Source: Pipra filicauda (Eukaryota > Chordata > Aves > Passeriformes > Pipridae). From it: DNA of 64,000 nt. A program made the translations under genes and the position numbers. This document shows positions 38,101 to 53,100 of the stretch, in pieces. Every line of letters begins with the position of its first letter. The stretch's first letter is position 1. The notes under the pieces were generated by a model. It was given only the letters and a program-made list of their open reading frames with translations, was not told where the DNA came from and did not search any database. The stretch spans positions 1,672,201-1,736,200 of the forward strand of contig NW_024104420.1 of the NCBI RefSeq assembly GCF_003945595.2, read 5' to 3'.

Positions 38101-41100
38101 TGAGTGATGCAAGTTAGGCTCTTGGCACAACATCTGGACTGGGATGCAGGTCACAGACTGTGTGCCTGGTGCCTGCTGCTGACAGGGGCAGGCAGAGTGT
38201 CTTATGTTCATGTGCTTTGACCTCGCATGTGTGCCTCTTTGGCATGTGTAATGCGCTAGCAAACCTCAAGCTGGTTTCCCACTCACCTTAGCAGTGAGTG
38301 GGAAGGGACTTCTTGCAAAGGTATGTACTGATAGGACAAGGAGTAATAGCTTTCAACTGAGAGTAGGTTAGGATTGGATATATTAGAAAGAAATTCCTTA
38401 TGGTGAGGGTGGTGTGGCACTGGAACAGGTTGCCCTGCAAAGCTGTAGATGCCCCATCCCTGAAAGTGTTCAGTGCCAGATTAGATGGGGCTTTGAGCAA
38501 CCCAGTCTAGTGGAAGGTGTCCCTGCCCCGATGGTGAGGTTGGAAATATATGATCCTTAAGGTCCTTTCCAGCCCAAATCATTCCATGTTTCTATGATTC
38601 TATGGTCTGAAAGAGGTATCAAGTGGGTAGAGGGCCTCGTGTTTGTTTGGGAGGAACCTGTGAGCGTGGGCTTGCCTGTGAGATGAGTTTGAGTGCCTGC
38701 ATCTGCCTGTTAGTGACTTGCTGCCAGACAGCGAGTAGGAGGCCCATGAGATGGATACAAGAGTTCTGGATGGATGGAAAGAGCTCTGGACCCAGGCAGA
38801 GGGGTTTTGGTTGGACAGAAGGATATACTGTGCAGATACTGAGGGATCCAAGAATGCCCATGTGCTTGTGCATTTTGAAGGGCTGGGGAGCAGCGTACGG
38901 TCAATAGTGAGTTTCAGTCCTGATCAGGCAAAAAGGAGGAAGAGGTCTTGGCTGGCTGTACTTAAGTTCGTGTGAGTCCTGAGAGTCCTTCGTGCAGCAT
39001 AGCTGAACTTCACTACTGGTTGAAATTGTCGACAAGAAAGCAAGTGCTACATGTATTGACCTGGGACAGACACCTCCAGATCTCCAGATGCAGCGGGCTG
39101 GGCTGCAGCAGCAGGGCAGGAGGAATCCCTGGACTGGTCTCAGAGATACAGGAAGTGGCAACCACTTATAACATCCCTTAACATAACTGGTGAAAGAGGA
39201 TTTCATTATACATACTCAGTACAAAGGTTTTGAGTCATGAGTTCTTGAGCTATGTGCTTCTCAAAGTTGAGAAAACTGTGATGAGGAAAAGATATTTATA
39301 TCCCTTTCCTGTTTTTTTTTGTCTGCTGCTGGCCATTAATAGACACAGAATAAAGGTCTACTAATTATAATAATTTGACTCACATGGCTGCTTTTACAAA
39401 AGCAGGGTGCTGCTGAAGGATATGTAATTCAAAAATGCTTGGTTTGCCTTAAGTCTAAGACAAGTGAAGGAGATGATTTTTAAATTCAGGGATTTAAGCC
39501 TTAAAAGGAGGTTCTTGGCCTCATTCTGTATCCTAGGCATTTCAGGAAGGCATTCATGACTTCACATTCCAAAGTGTAATTCGTTCTCCGTTATTATTCA
39601 TGATTCTGCAGTGTTTCGGGAATTCTGCAATATTGTCATATAAAAATTAAAACCTTCGACATTCTCACGTAAGGACTCCTGAAGTTCACCTGCTTCCCCT
39701 CTGAAACAGGTTGCTTCATTTAAATCCTAAAGAGACAGGAAATAGGCAGTTTTGTTTGGGATGAATGACCTTCTTTTTAATAAAGCAACAGCTTGATTTA
39801 ATGAGTAGTATTGCGTTCCAGAGCTTCATTTGTAACCCACAACCAACTATGTGACAGTAAGCGTGTCACGTAACCAGCATGTCCTACTTTCACCATCTGT
39901 GAAACACTTTGAAAAGCCTTGGAAAATTGAATCATAGGTCTTTTTCATCTCCATTAGATCATCCAAATGTTCATCTGCCAGTAGGAGATTGTTTCCTACA
40001 TCCACTGGTGTTTTTTCAATGTGGATTCTGTCCTCTAAGTGTTTGGGCTTCCAGTAGTACCCTTGGGAGATGATTTTGCAGACTTCTAGACCTCATTGTC
40101 AGGAAGCTCTTCTGACATTCACAAAAAGATACTTCTTTTTGTTGTTGTTATTATAATATAGTTCTGTTACTTTTTTCCCCATTGCTTAATATACTTAAGA
40201 TACTTGCTTATAGTTTTAAAACATATGAAATTCATGCAACACCTTAAAGATCTCGATAATGTACAACTCTCTGTAAGGTACCTTCTGTATAGAAAGCTTT
40301 GAGATGCAAGGTATGACCTTGTATAAGAAGGTAAGCTACTTAGTTTTTTGTGAAATTGCATCTAAGGAAGTGTGCAGACTGCTCCAGATTTAGGACAAAA
40401 AAAAAAGGGTAAAATATGGAACTTAACAGTGGAGCACAATGTAAAATGAAGGTGTTGGAATAGGTTTTACAGGTGGTTAACTAGGGAAAAAGAGAAAGTA
40501 ACAAATATAGTTGTTGAATATGAAAGCTATCAGAATAACTAAATTTCTCTGTATGGAATTTTCAGTTTTCCAGTATTGTGAATGTGTGGAAGTTATTTGG
40601 TTCTGCATAACAGTAGTTAAACTGCTTTTAAAATGGCCATCTGAGAAACAACTGGTATGTAACATGATTTTTTGTCCCAGTGCCCTAGGTGGAAAAAAAA
40701 CAATATTCAGATAATTCAACTAATAAGGTTAATAGGTCGTTTTGTAGTACAACATATATAAAATATGTGTCTTAAAACAGCGAGAAATCTGTCATGGGGG
40801 CATGTTTCATAAAATATTCAGCTTTTAACAGAATCCACTTGTCCAGGAATTTCATTCTTCTATTTTGGCTGCCAATGGAAATGCTTGAGTCCAGGAATGC
40901 AAAGTGCATGTGTAGTCAGTCTCTTTAGAAAAGAGATATATTTTTTTCTTCTCTATTTCAATTTCATTGTCTTAAACTTATATATTCACATATGTTGAAA
41001 AGTTCTGATATAATTTCAGAGTCTAAGATAAGTGGGGTATTTAAAGCCTTCCAAAGTTCATTTGTATCTCATCAATATGGGCAATTGATATACTTCTGTA

Positions 41101-44100
41101 AATAAAACCACCCTTCTGCATACTTTGCTGTTGAAAAGTATCTCTTGCCTTCTGCAGCAGTAGATACAGTCAGATTAGGTATAATGTAGTTATAATTAGG
41201 TATAATGTAGTGTTTTGGAAAAGTAAGTAAATGTAGTGTTTACATACACACCAAAAAAATCTTCATATAACAAACTGGTTTTCTTTCTTTAGGAGTTCAG
41301 GGAGGTGCCATGTTTAGAATGTTCCTGAGGAAGATGAACCTTAGAAAGGCTTCCTAAAGTCTGATCATATGAAGAATAAATGTATCTTTCATCTACAGGA
41401 AATAAAGCCAGATGAAGTTACCCGACTTGCTCTTAGGACTGAAGTTAATTTTGAAAGTGTCTGCAGAAAGGTAAGTCTTGCTGGTTTTTGTTTTCTTTCC
41501 CTTGCTTCTGTGAGTGCGAAAGCACTCCTTAGGAAAAGATGCATATGTGATTGCAAGTACATGCATTTTGCACGGTGTATTCTGAATGTTGTATTGCATC
41601 TTCCTTGTAGATCTTTCTTTTCTAAGAAAGTTTATCCACTAGGACATACCTACAAAAAATTGCATATCTGTGCAAGTGACTTGTCATCTAGCCTGGTGGG
41701 CTAATCCCTAGTAATTGGAACAGAATACCAGGAAGCATGGTAGTGATTTCTTAGTGTTTACAAAGAGATTTGTTTAATTTGTATAGTACATATACATGGT
41801 TCAGTTAGTGTAAATAATCTAAGCTCTCAACAACAGCTGGAAAAAAGCTCTCAATACTGTTAAATGCAGGGAAAAGTTTCTACATGTGAACAAAACATGA
41901 CAAACATTAGCTTGAAATAAAGATGGAATTTTAACACCCCTGTGGCTTATTAGTTTCAGTGTAACATTTCTCTTGAAGCCCACTGATGGTACATTATTAA
42001 ATATTAACTGTCTGAGTAGTGATTTCTGTCAGAGAAAGTGGGAAGAGCTTTGTTGAAATAAGCAGCTGATGTTGAGAGCAGTACCATTTCAAGGCATGTG
42101 TTGCAGAAGTGATGCCAGGAAGCAATTCTGAATTTAAAAATCTCAGAACATGAAGTTGTGTATTTTCTTTCACATTATCCTCAACTCCTGTGGGTGGTCC
42201 ACTGAGGGAGTCTGAAATCTGAAATGCTTATAGTCCAAAGGCTAAATTTTAGTGTAGAATTGGGTCATTTACTCATATAATGGCACCATTAGTTTGTAAT
42301 ATAACTATGCTATTGTGTATTATAGTCATGTGTGATGTAGTTCAGTTATCTGCATAGTGTGCAGAAGGATTTTCAATGTTTCATGTCAGCAAAATCAAGT
42401 TAATAGGAAAACATCACAGGAATTTGGTGTTTCTGGCGCAGTGTTTGGGTAGAAGCATCTTACTGCTTTTCCTTCTCTTAATGATAGAATAGAGTAAGGA
42501 AAAGGTCACAGCTATACTGGCATGGAGCTAAAAAGCTGCATTCTTCTTCTAAATTTTTTTGACCAAGATTTTCCAGTCTGAAGGTGAGCTAGTCAGAAAC
42601 GGGTTACCGTAATGTTAGAAATGATGCAGAAGTGAAGATTCTGGATGAGTGAGGGCATGGAGAGGGATTTTGTTCTCAAAGAGAGATGCTAAATTCAAAC
42701 AGTGACCTTTTTTCAAATGCATAAGCCTTATGCTGGTTTCATATACTGTAAGAGCCCCAAAATGAAATAACTGATGCTATTGTTTTAAAGGAGTTTATAG
42801 GTTTACAGTTGGAATTGTATTTTCTAAGAGGACAATTTTATTGTCAAGAACGCTGAGGGAATATAATTAAACTTACTTTTTTTATTTTGTCCTGTTATTT
42901 TTTATATATTCATGGTCATGACTGATAGTGTACTTTCTATGTTTACTTAAAATAGGCTTTAATTTTGCTTTAATTCTTGAAAATGTATAATACAGATAAC
43001 CTCATGGAATTGTTTTGGGGATTCGATCTGTTGTTTCTGTTATTTTCTGCTGCTGGTCCTATTTTTCAGGGGTGGTCCTGTTTTTCAGGGGTGTGAAAGT
43101 CTGTTAATGTCACACTTTGTAGTGGATAGAACTTATGTTTCAAATCAAATTTATGGATTGATGCTGATGCATTTTTAAACCCATAGAGACTTTTTAACCT
43201 CACTGCAGTAGAAGAATATGTACAATTAATTAGTACAGTACTGTTGACAAGTGACAGTTGTGCCATCGTGACTTTATTGGTTGCTGTTGATTGGCCATAG
43301 AATATCCCCAGCTAAAGAAAGCATCCCTTTTGTGCTTTAACAAAGGTTAATTTTCCAGTATTTTATCTCTTATTTTCCCACATTTAGCTATTAAATGAAC
43401 AACAAAAAAAAAATTATTTTCTATCCCTAGCAATATTCTGTAGTCTCAGGAAATGCAGACCACACTGTTTACCTTTTCATTAACTCGAATTTCAAAATAT
43501 TTGAAGGAAAATATCCCGTGGCTGTTTTCATTGTCAAAATAGGTTTGTTTTCATTGACAAAATGCAATCTGTTTTTAATTCACTGTGGAATGCTGAATAT
43601 TAGTTTTGCATAGTGGTCATGTAGTCAAGATATTTGTTTAATTCCTTCTGCCCACTGAGATTTTATGTTCCATTACTGTGTTTCCCCAATATTTTTCAGA
43701 ATAAGATAAGCATACTTTTCTATTTTAAAAAAGTTTGCATAGATTTCAGTCAAGTACAATAAAATTGTGCTAAGTGTTTAGCAAGTGGCAGTTTACTGTG
43801 AGCTCTTGTGATTTATCTGTCAATATGGCTATACTCATGGTTGCTAATAAGCAGATCGGATTTATAATAGTTGCAGAGTGAGTTGGCAAGACACCGGACT
43901 TCTGCCTTTCCAAACTTATAAAAGCATTACAGGGTTTACCACATTGCTGTAAGACAAGAAGCAGCAGGTGAACAGTTTTTTGTGCACCTCTGCTGGAATA
44001 TTTTTAACTGTCCTAGTTAGAACAACTGGGACCAGTTCATCACTGGATGGGTATAACGCAAAACTGTGTATTCTATAGCCTTCCATGCCATTTCCCAGAA

Positions 44101-47100
44101 ACTGTTATCAATAGACCATCTACACCATCTGCACATAGAGCCTGACTCCCCAGGCTATAAACTAGGTGCTAAGAGGCCTGCGAGGTAGGAGTTGCTCTTG
44201 TCCTCACACCCATTAAGGAACCCCCTGCCCTGAGGGAGGTACTGAGCATTCCTGCCTGAACTGGAGGATATATAATCTTGGAATCTTGGGACCTTTTTAA
44301 CCACTCCTGGGATCCAGAGGAAGACTGCAGATCACTGCTCTCAACTGGACTGCAATCGCCACTTTTGACCAGATTGCACCAGCACTCTCACCAACAGGTT
44401 TTCCTCCTCTCCCATTACTTTGGACTCAAGGGGGCCCAAAGAACACCACTCTGTTCATGCTCCAGGGTGCTGGGTTATACATTTGGGTTTTGTGGGTTAA
44501 AACCAATTGTTTGTCTGTATAATCGTACTTATTGTATTAGTTTATTAAATTGTTATTCTGACTTATAATCTCTCTTTTGGGTTGAGTTCATTTTCCACTG
44601 CTGGTTTACCTTTAAACCAGCACATTAATCCATTTTAATATTGCTGCAGCTAGCACCATTGTTATCAACAGGTGAAAAATTCTATTTTAAAAATTGTAAT
44701 AAATCTTATCATGCAACTTTGACTGTTGTTTATACTGCTGGTGCTATTTCCAACTGTTGAAATGGAACCTGTATTTTCTAGGTTCTCACTAAGTCTTTAT
44801 TCGCTTTCTGTGCATAGCTGTGCATTGTCTGCAACCTTATTTGCCAGACCTAAGTAAAATTAGAAAAATATGTGGTAGAGCTTTTGTCTGTTTTTTTTTT
44901 AACCTCATATTTGCAGCTGTGATGGCATTTTGTGCTCCAGCACACTGAAGTTATAAATTGGAAGCCAGTCCTAGAAATGGTATTCATTACAAGCAGAAAA
45001 CTGAATTGGGAACTGACAAAGGTCTTAACTGTTATCTTCAACTTGTTGCTAACATAGATTTAAGGTAATTTAGATATGTTAAGATAGGCAGGATAAATAG
45101 ATTAATATTTATTAATGTTTTTCCAGTATTAGAAAATTATGTGTATAATGTATGCTGTTTCTCCAGAAAAGGGAACACCTTCATGATAACCGGAGACAGT
45201 TTTCTTACCTTGGCACTAGCAATAACAGATATTGACTAACTTATTTTTAGCATCTCATTTAGCTTTTCTTCCAGTAACTTTTTGGTGTAAAGCACATGAA
45301 AAAAAAATCCCAGTCTTTTAAACACTGAGAATAACAGAATTCTGCTCCAGCATAATGGAACTCTCTAGTACAAGCAGCAGTATGGAGTGTCATCTTGCTT
45401 TAAGTCAAAATACTTCTTATTTTTCCTAAAAGTCCATGTGCTTCAAAATTGAGTGACTTTAAGATTTTGGCAAGGGGAGGCTTGAAATTGAAATGAACTA
45501 TTGTGGTTTTCTATGAGTGAAGACTAAAGTACCAGTGTATATTAATGTTATCAAAGACTGAATTGAGCACATGCTTCTGACTTGCAGAAATACCAACAAA
45601 TATTCACATATGATAAATGCCACCTCTGTTTTTTGCTTCCAGATTCAATCTTCATATAACCTTAGTAGCGTAGTTTTGCTTTTTTTTTACACTGATTTCT
45701 GATCTGTGATCCTTGAAAAGAACACCACGTTTTCCTACTAAGTCTTGTATTTTCATCCGTTGCTCAAATCCTGCTGTGTTTGAATCATGCAGATGCTTTT
45801 CTGCAAAGAGAACTCTGCACAGCAAAAGTTTGTTGGGGCCATGCAATGCCACATCCCTCTGAGTCTCAAGATTACTGAAAAGCTTGCTACAGTTTCTAAG
45901 TGTGTTGTGAAATTTTTTTTAGACCAGAAATGTAAGTCATCACTAGCTCTTAGAAGCCCTTTTTTTTTTCTTTCTTTTTTTTTTTTTTCTTTTTTTCTCT
46001 CTTGCTAATATAAGGTCTGGCAAGCTTATTTGGGATTGCTTCATGTTCAGGAACCAGCATTGTCTTGTTTGGAATTTAAAAGGAATTCGAAGACTTTAGA
46101 AACAGGATCTCAGGCAGCTCATGCACAGCAACCATGTGTACAGTATGATTTTGATCATTAAAAATATAAGCTGCTTGATGAGGACAGCTAGACTTAACAT
46201 GATTTTGGAGGGTGTACATTAATGCCGTGGGCTTCAGGTCCAGATATTTTTAATAGATGCCCAAAGACTGATATGTTGCAGTTAAAAGTTCTGGGGATTT
46301 TTTCATGGATGAGTGATTTAATATCTTTACCTGTATGGCTTAAGTGAACTTGGGATTGGGGAACCAATTAAATTACTAAGAGTAATAAGAAAAGGTTTTT
46401 GATGATTTATCAGATTAGATTTTTACTGATTCACATATGAAAAGACCCTGTTTCATCTCCCAAACTTTTTGAAGTCACTGGATCTCTGGTGCAGGACTAA
46501 GGACATCCTTGGGAAAAAGGGTGTGAGAAAGAGGCAGAAATGTGCTTCTGTTCAGGACAGACAGGAAGAAGAAGGATGAACTTTACAGGCTGATTATGTA
46601 TTAATTTCATTTCTTTCAAAGGAGTCTTTCAGTCACATTATCAAAATAGCATTTCTCAGATTCATATAATTTTTAAACCATGCAAATGATGGCCTGAGAT
46701 TAGTATATCAATCCACAACCCCTCTCTCATGACCAACCAAAAAAAGAACAAGAGTGGAGTACTCACAGTGCTTGCTTTGGTTTTTGTTCTTCTTTGTAGA
46801 TTTATATTGAAAACATTTTTCACACCAACAGTTTGTGAAAGGCAATTTATGAAAGGCTGCTAGCTTTGAGGCATTAATTGACAGTGAGTAAGTAAATAAT
46901 TGGAGCATCAGGTTTCCCAAAACATCTCACTAGATGATAATCTTTGATTACAAGACATTGTTCTAATGAATACATTTATTTATTAAGGAAATTTTAAACT
47001 TGATACTGCTAGTACTCTTGAACTGTGTGGCAGAAATAGATGTATTTTTGGAATCAAGTAGAATTTTTGATTAAACACATCTGCATCCATAGAGGAACAG

Positions 47101-50100
47101 TCATATTTGTATTTTCTATATAAAAATATAAATGTTTCTATTTTAACTGAAAATCCTAACTGTACACTTGTGATCTTTGCCTTAATTTATTTTAAAAGTG
47201 TATACCCTGGTGGAAAATATCTAAAATAACCCCTCTGTATTCACTGTAGATTTAATCTGAGGAAATGCACTAAATCATAAAAAGGGCCCCTAAAAAAAGT
47301 CTTTTGTATTTTAATTGAAGACTTGCTGTTAGCTTCAGAGGCTTTGGATCAGGCACAAAATAGTTGCTGTCTCTTGTTTGAGGTTTGGGGGATTTCTTCA
47401 CAGTCCGCTCCCCTTCTCCTCTCCCCAGCCCTCCACTACACAACATACTGATTAGGATAGATGTTATTATTGATATAAAACTTCTGTTTCTGTTCTTACT
47501 GCGTGTAATAGGAGACAATTTTATGTACATGGATTTTTAACATTGCTTATGGAAATATTTTGTTTGCAGTCCATAAACCATAGGGAGAAAACTACTGAAT
47601 CATGATGTGATAGTCCATAAGCTTGGTATAATATGCTTATCATTAATACTTGCAGTTTTGTGGTTCAGTTCTGGCTATATGGTGGCAAATGGCTGGTGTT
47701 TTTGAGGAACCCATGAAAAACTTCATTCTCCTTTTTATCTAAATTCTGTTGTTACACTGATGATTTAATAGCTTAGTGATTGCCTGTCTGGACATGGTTG
47801 ACAGTCTCCATCTCACTCCTCTCCCCCTTCTTTGTAAGTATTAATTATTGGAAACATTGTTATCTTACTTCCTTTTGCTCCAGAAGGAATGGGTTGCCTT
47901 ATAGGTACACGTATGTTTCCGTTCTCCAACAATGTGTTTATGCTGAGAATAGTAAAATAATTATATTCAGTTTATTTTCCTACATGTTATAGTGTTATCT
48001 TCCCTTCTTACTTCAATATGGAACAGCAGATATTCATTTGCATATCAGATGCCAGATATGCTTTTCTCTCTGTAGTAGTTGTATCTGTCAACATGTTAAT
48101 ATTTATTGGAAATGTGATGCATTGATTTAATAGTAAAATTTCTGGCATCACAGACTAAAATAATTGGCTTGATGCTGGGAATCAGTACTGCAGAGTTAAA
48201 TTCTTTTTGTCCTGAGTATTTTGACTCTGTTTGAATTCAGTTACACTGAATGTATGAAGCCACTGTTTTCTGAGAATTTTCCATGTCAAACACCAGATGT
48301 TAATGTTAAACAAGAATGTTTGTGGTCTTCCTTAGATTACTGATGAAGTGAAGAATTTTACATTCATTGATGAATATCACATTGAGGCGTAAATACTTTC
48401 TCTGTGGGACTGATTGTTTGTTGTTTTCTTTTCCTGAAGGTTCCTCATCTTACAAATTTGATCACCTGAACTGCAAGCTGTTTAGCATGGCTTTTGTGTA
48501 TACTAGTCTGTATTTTAGAGCCTAGAGTCCATTGCTATGGTTGCAAATGAAGTTTTATGTTAGTATAAAAGTGTCAATTTTTGACAAATCTTTCTCTAGT
48601 CTTCTTCCACCTACTTCTCTTCCTGACTGTCCATCTGTCTGCCAGCCCAGCCAGTATCAATCCATCCCCAGGCTTCCAGTGAAAAAGTACATATCCTGTA
48701 TATTAGGTTCTGTCTGTCACACTCCCACCTGTGGACAGCCATTCCTTCCCCCACCGCACTCTTCCCCTTACTGTCTCTGGAACAATTTGTAGATCACTTC
48801 TCCATTAGCCCCTTTGCATTCAAACTAGGCTACCACACACATGCCGCTGTAGTACCACTGTTTGAGAGCAAGGAGGTAAACTAGACCAAAGTTAGCATCA
48901 TCTCCAGTAGCAGAGTGGAAATTGCAGCAATCTCATTTTAACTACAGCTTTGATTTTGTTCATTCTGGAAAGAATATTTTTTAAGTTCAGTGTTGAAATA
49001 AACTGCTAGTAACTTTGGCAGTTTTCCACAGAGGTATTGTTTATCTTTGATACAAAAGGCCTGTCTCCTTTCAAATTAAAGTGCTAGTCCAAGAATCTTT
49101 CTACCATTCATTTGCATTCCCGTGAAGCTGTATTTCTTAATTTTGTTGCCTAGATGAACAGACCGTTCAAGTTTATTAAAGTACAGTCCCGTCCCTAGAC
49201 CAGGCTCAAACTCAAAAGTGATATGATTGCCTTTGATTTGAATGTGCTCATTTCGCTTACTTGGTGTGTCAGACCAGAATGTGGGCAGGCATATTATTGT
49301 CAGTAAACCTCAGAGGAATTTGATTCAAATTTTTGTGAGTAATATTTGTCTTTGATCATCTAGGTAATTCAAATACAATAAACATGCTTGAGAGACTAGA
49401 AATGGATGAAAAGGTGGGTGGGAAGAACAGTGCTTTTGAGGTTGGATATGCCTGTGGTAGTGATGATGTGATGCATAGTGCTGCACATGCACATGGCTGT
49501 ACTACTTGGTCCCCAAAAGATTTATATCACGGGACTCATGAAAGACAAGCAACTCACAACTTTCATTTTTATTTTAAATGAGTATTTGAGTGATGCGTAT
49601 AAATATCTTTCTGGATATGAGCTGTCATTGGAACAATGGAGGAAAATATTAGAAGTAGTCTTGTTTCTGTGCTTTCCTTGAAAAAAATGCAGGACAAAAA
49701 ATGTGGCATGGCAAGATTCTCGTGGTGGTTGGTTTGGCAACTTTGGTTTTTTTTTAAATTCAGGAAGGCCAAGTTACTGACGTCCACCATCTTCTTCTCC
49801 AAAATATTGTTCAGGCTTGCATACAAGGCCTAAGAGGCAGAATCCCAGTGCATGGGTGAGAGTATGTTATCAAAATGAAACGTTTAGGTATTTGGAGTAC
49901 CTGTAGGGCCAGAGAAAGCTGGACAGGAAGGATGACCAGCAGCATAATCAAAATTGCACTGAAAACTTTAAAGGGCATAAAGGAATATTTTAAAGCACGG
50001 GGAAGGTGATATGCTTGGAGAAACCTCATATTCACAATGACATGATATACAGGGAAAGGCCAAGAATGGAACAGCTTGATCCGATAAATAATGAAGGTAA

Positions 50101-53100
50101 ATCAGACTGCCTACAGTGCTAGTTGATTGACACCTCCAATACTAAGCTACAGGGAAAGGGTGTATATTATGAATGCTTCCATACTAATCCTTGCACCAAA
50201 AAAAATAGTGGAGGGAAACTAGAATATTTAACATATAATATCATCACATGTAAAATAGATATTCTCCTTCCACCAGGTCTTCAAGATAATTAATGAAATT
50301 TACCATCTTTACAGGAATAATGGGATATGAGGTACATGCATGAGAGTAGTGCTGTTCTGTGAAGCACTGTATTTTAAATCTTAACAGCTCAGTCATATTA
50401 ATGGAAAAGAAAATCCCTAAGAAGCATTTTGATTGGAATTTCCAACTGACATAAAAGTTTGGTACTTACATGTCCTACAGCCTCCAGTCAGAATGATGCT
50501 GGTGAACAGAAAATGTTAAATGAGATTAGAGAAGCTACAAATTTAGGACAGATAATAATAGTGAAAGTTTTCAATTACCCTTAATTCATATGGCTACTTA
50601 AGACAGAATGTTTGAATTACATCCTTTATGTATCCACCGGGAAAGTAATCAGTTTGTAAAGTTGATCCACATAAAGGGACAGGGAGAAGGATATGTGCAA
50701 CCAAACAAGAAAGCAAAATGTTTTCTCAAAAAGGGTGGTTGGGCATTTGAACAGGCTCCCCAGGGAATTGATCACAGCACCAAGCCTGACAAGAGTTCAA
50801 GAAGTGTTTGGATGATACTGTCAGGCACATGGTGTCCTGTGCAGAGCTAAGGGTTAGACAGGATGATCTTTGCGGGTCTCTTTCAACACAGCATATTCTG
50901 TGATTCTGTGATCTATCTGTAAATCCTGTAAGTATTGGTACTCATGGAACAATTTTGACTAAGGTTCGTGAAGCTGTTTTAGCATTAACTTCCAGCAGGG
51001 CTTTTTTGTGTGTGTTCAGGTAAGAAACAAAGATCAGTGTACCCTTGAGGGAAGAACGGCCATATTTTATTACCTCTTGATCTTGTTTTGAGAAGCACCG
51101 TACAGTTGGCACTCTATGATAGTGTGCTAAGTGAATGCACTTGTATCTAGAAATTAAGCACAAGGAGAGAGAACATAAGGCAGAATTTACATGAGTTGAA
51201 ACATTATTTTGGTTGCTTAGAGAACTTAAAACGTTAAGATGTCTTTAATGTTATATAAGCAATTGTAATTACTTATGTTAAAGACTGACACTTACTCATA
51301 CATTACTAAAGGAAAGGCTCTTTCTGTATATTTGCTTTGTGATGTGGCTCAGAATTGCATTGCAAAATCAGAAAAAAAGTAAATCTGACATTCCTGATGT
51401 TTCTAAAAATTAAAAACAGCTGCTATTGTCTTTTGCTCCTTTTATTTTTATAAATGAAACTCTATCAGTTTTTCATTGTGTATCATATAGAAATAAAGTG
51501 CAATATCATTCTGATTTCTTCCCCTCTTTTCTATGCAGATCAGTTTTTAAAGTGCTGCAACTCAGAATTAAGAAATCAATAGTTAAAAAAATTTTTAAAA
51601 AAAAGGAAGTTAAGGAATGAGGAGGCCTCTTTCAACTCAATATGAAGCCCATCGGTTTGTTAACAGTGGAAAACTAAATGAAAAGTTACTAGTGCTTGAA
51701 CTTTTAAAAATTTAACTTTAGAAGGAGAAAAATTTGATGTTCTTGAATTACTGGAATTCTGTTCTTAAAAATCTCGTCTATTGGGATGTCAATGAATGTA
51801 GCTGCTAAGACCATCAATATTAAAAAGTTAGAGCTTGGTAAAATGAGAGCATAAGGTTACAGGACTTTGCCCCTCTATGGTAATATTGGTAGGTAAGAGA
51901 AAATGGGAGGTAAACAGTCACTTAGTGGAAGTAATTATAGGCATTACATTTAAAAGATGATGGTCTAGTTTTTTCTTGGGTTTGGAATATGAGTAATTGC
52001 CAAATTGATTGGAATGATTTTGTGGTCATTTCACATTAGGAAAACTCTGGATGCCAGAGTTAAGTAATAATAATGTAATGGCCTAGAAACTGCCCAGGAG
52101 CGTCTAAGCATAAAGATTCGGTGTGCCATATAGTGAAATAACTGCTATAAAATCTGAACATCCAGGATTGCCATTTAATTTACATCCATTGTCTGCTGAT
52201 AGGCTCAAGCAATATCAGGGCTTACATATATATCGGACATGTGTTTATCATTAGAGCAGGTTTCAAATGCATTGTCAATAGACTTAATGATGGAAAAGCT
52301 ACGTTTTGGTGCCAAAGAACTGGTGTGTCTATCTCAGATGTTTTAATAGTTTTTTAGTGAACTGAATTTGTATTTCCATTGTCTTTTTCAGAAAAAGTCT
52401 GAAAAACATATATATTTAAAAAAAACCAAATCTGTTTTCAATTATGCACATAAATTGCAGTGTGGTATGCCAAGAAATGCTGTCTTGTTTTGAGTAGCAT
52501 ATGATAACATGGCCTACCCCTCGTTAGTGCGTGCAGTGTTCATGAAGTCTTTAAGTCATCTGTGCCTCCAAATCCCTGGCTCTCATATTTATTTCCATCA
52601 GCAGTGCTCTGAGCAGAAATATGTCTCTCCCAAGAGTTTTATCTGAAAACATTGACCTGACAGTACTTTATATATAGATATGTTCCCTGGTGGTAATGCT
52701 TGTAAATGTGGAGGTCTGAGCAAGATGGGGTTTGTTGGCAAGGGTAACCTTTTTCCTTTGCATTGTAAATTATCTGAAATATACCTGATTAAATTGGAGA
52801 TTGTTTAAATTTGAAGATCTCAACTACGTTGAATGTCTCTGCTGTAAACTTAATTTTGTATGTGCTTATACATATGGTACTGTGTCGGGCTTCATCTGAC
52901 AAGTGGTGACTTGAGGTTTGAGCATCTGTTTTATAGTGAAATATTGTAAGGCTGTATCAAGACTACATCCCTGATAGTTCGGTCCAGAGTTTTGTCAGCA
53001 GATTTACATCATAAGGAGAGCAGTATCTCAATTCCGAAACTTCTTTGGTTCATCCAGAACAGAATACTGTGAACTTTTGGTCCATTAATAGTTTTAATAA

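Larger units (their letters stand above)
36080..39180. other. GC-richer block of unknown nature in intron 3
   Basis: Around 3 kb with visibly higher GC than the flanks, including CAG-rich runs near 37980. A CR1 3' end lies inside it at 38304-38604. It holds the longest non-transposon frame on the - strand of this intron (37260-37739, 159 codons, hydrophobic), which I do not recognise. It may be an unclassified transposon or an old retroviral remnant. Confidence 0.35.
21225..41398 (+). other. SRFBP1 intron 3
   Basis: GT...AG intron of about 20.2 kb. Apart from the features listed within it (CR1 fragments, CpG-containing block, GC-richer block, MIR-like fragment, small tandem duplications), it is AT-rich and without a supportable gene. 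Confidence 0.9.
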
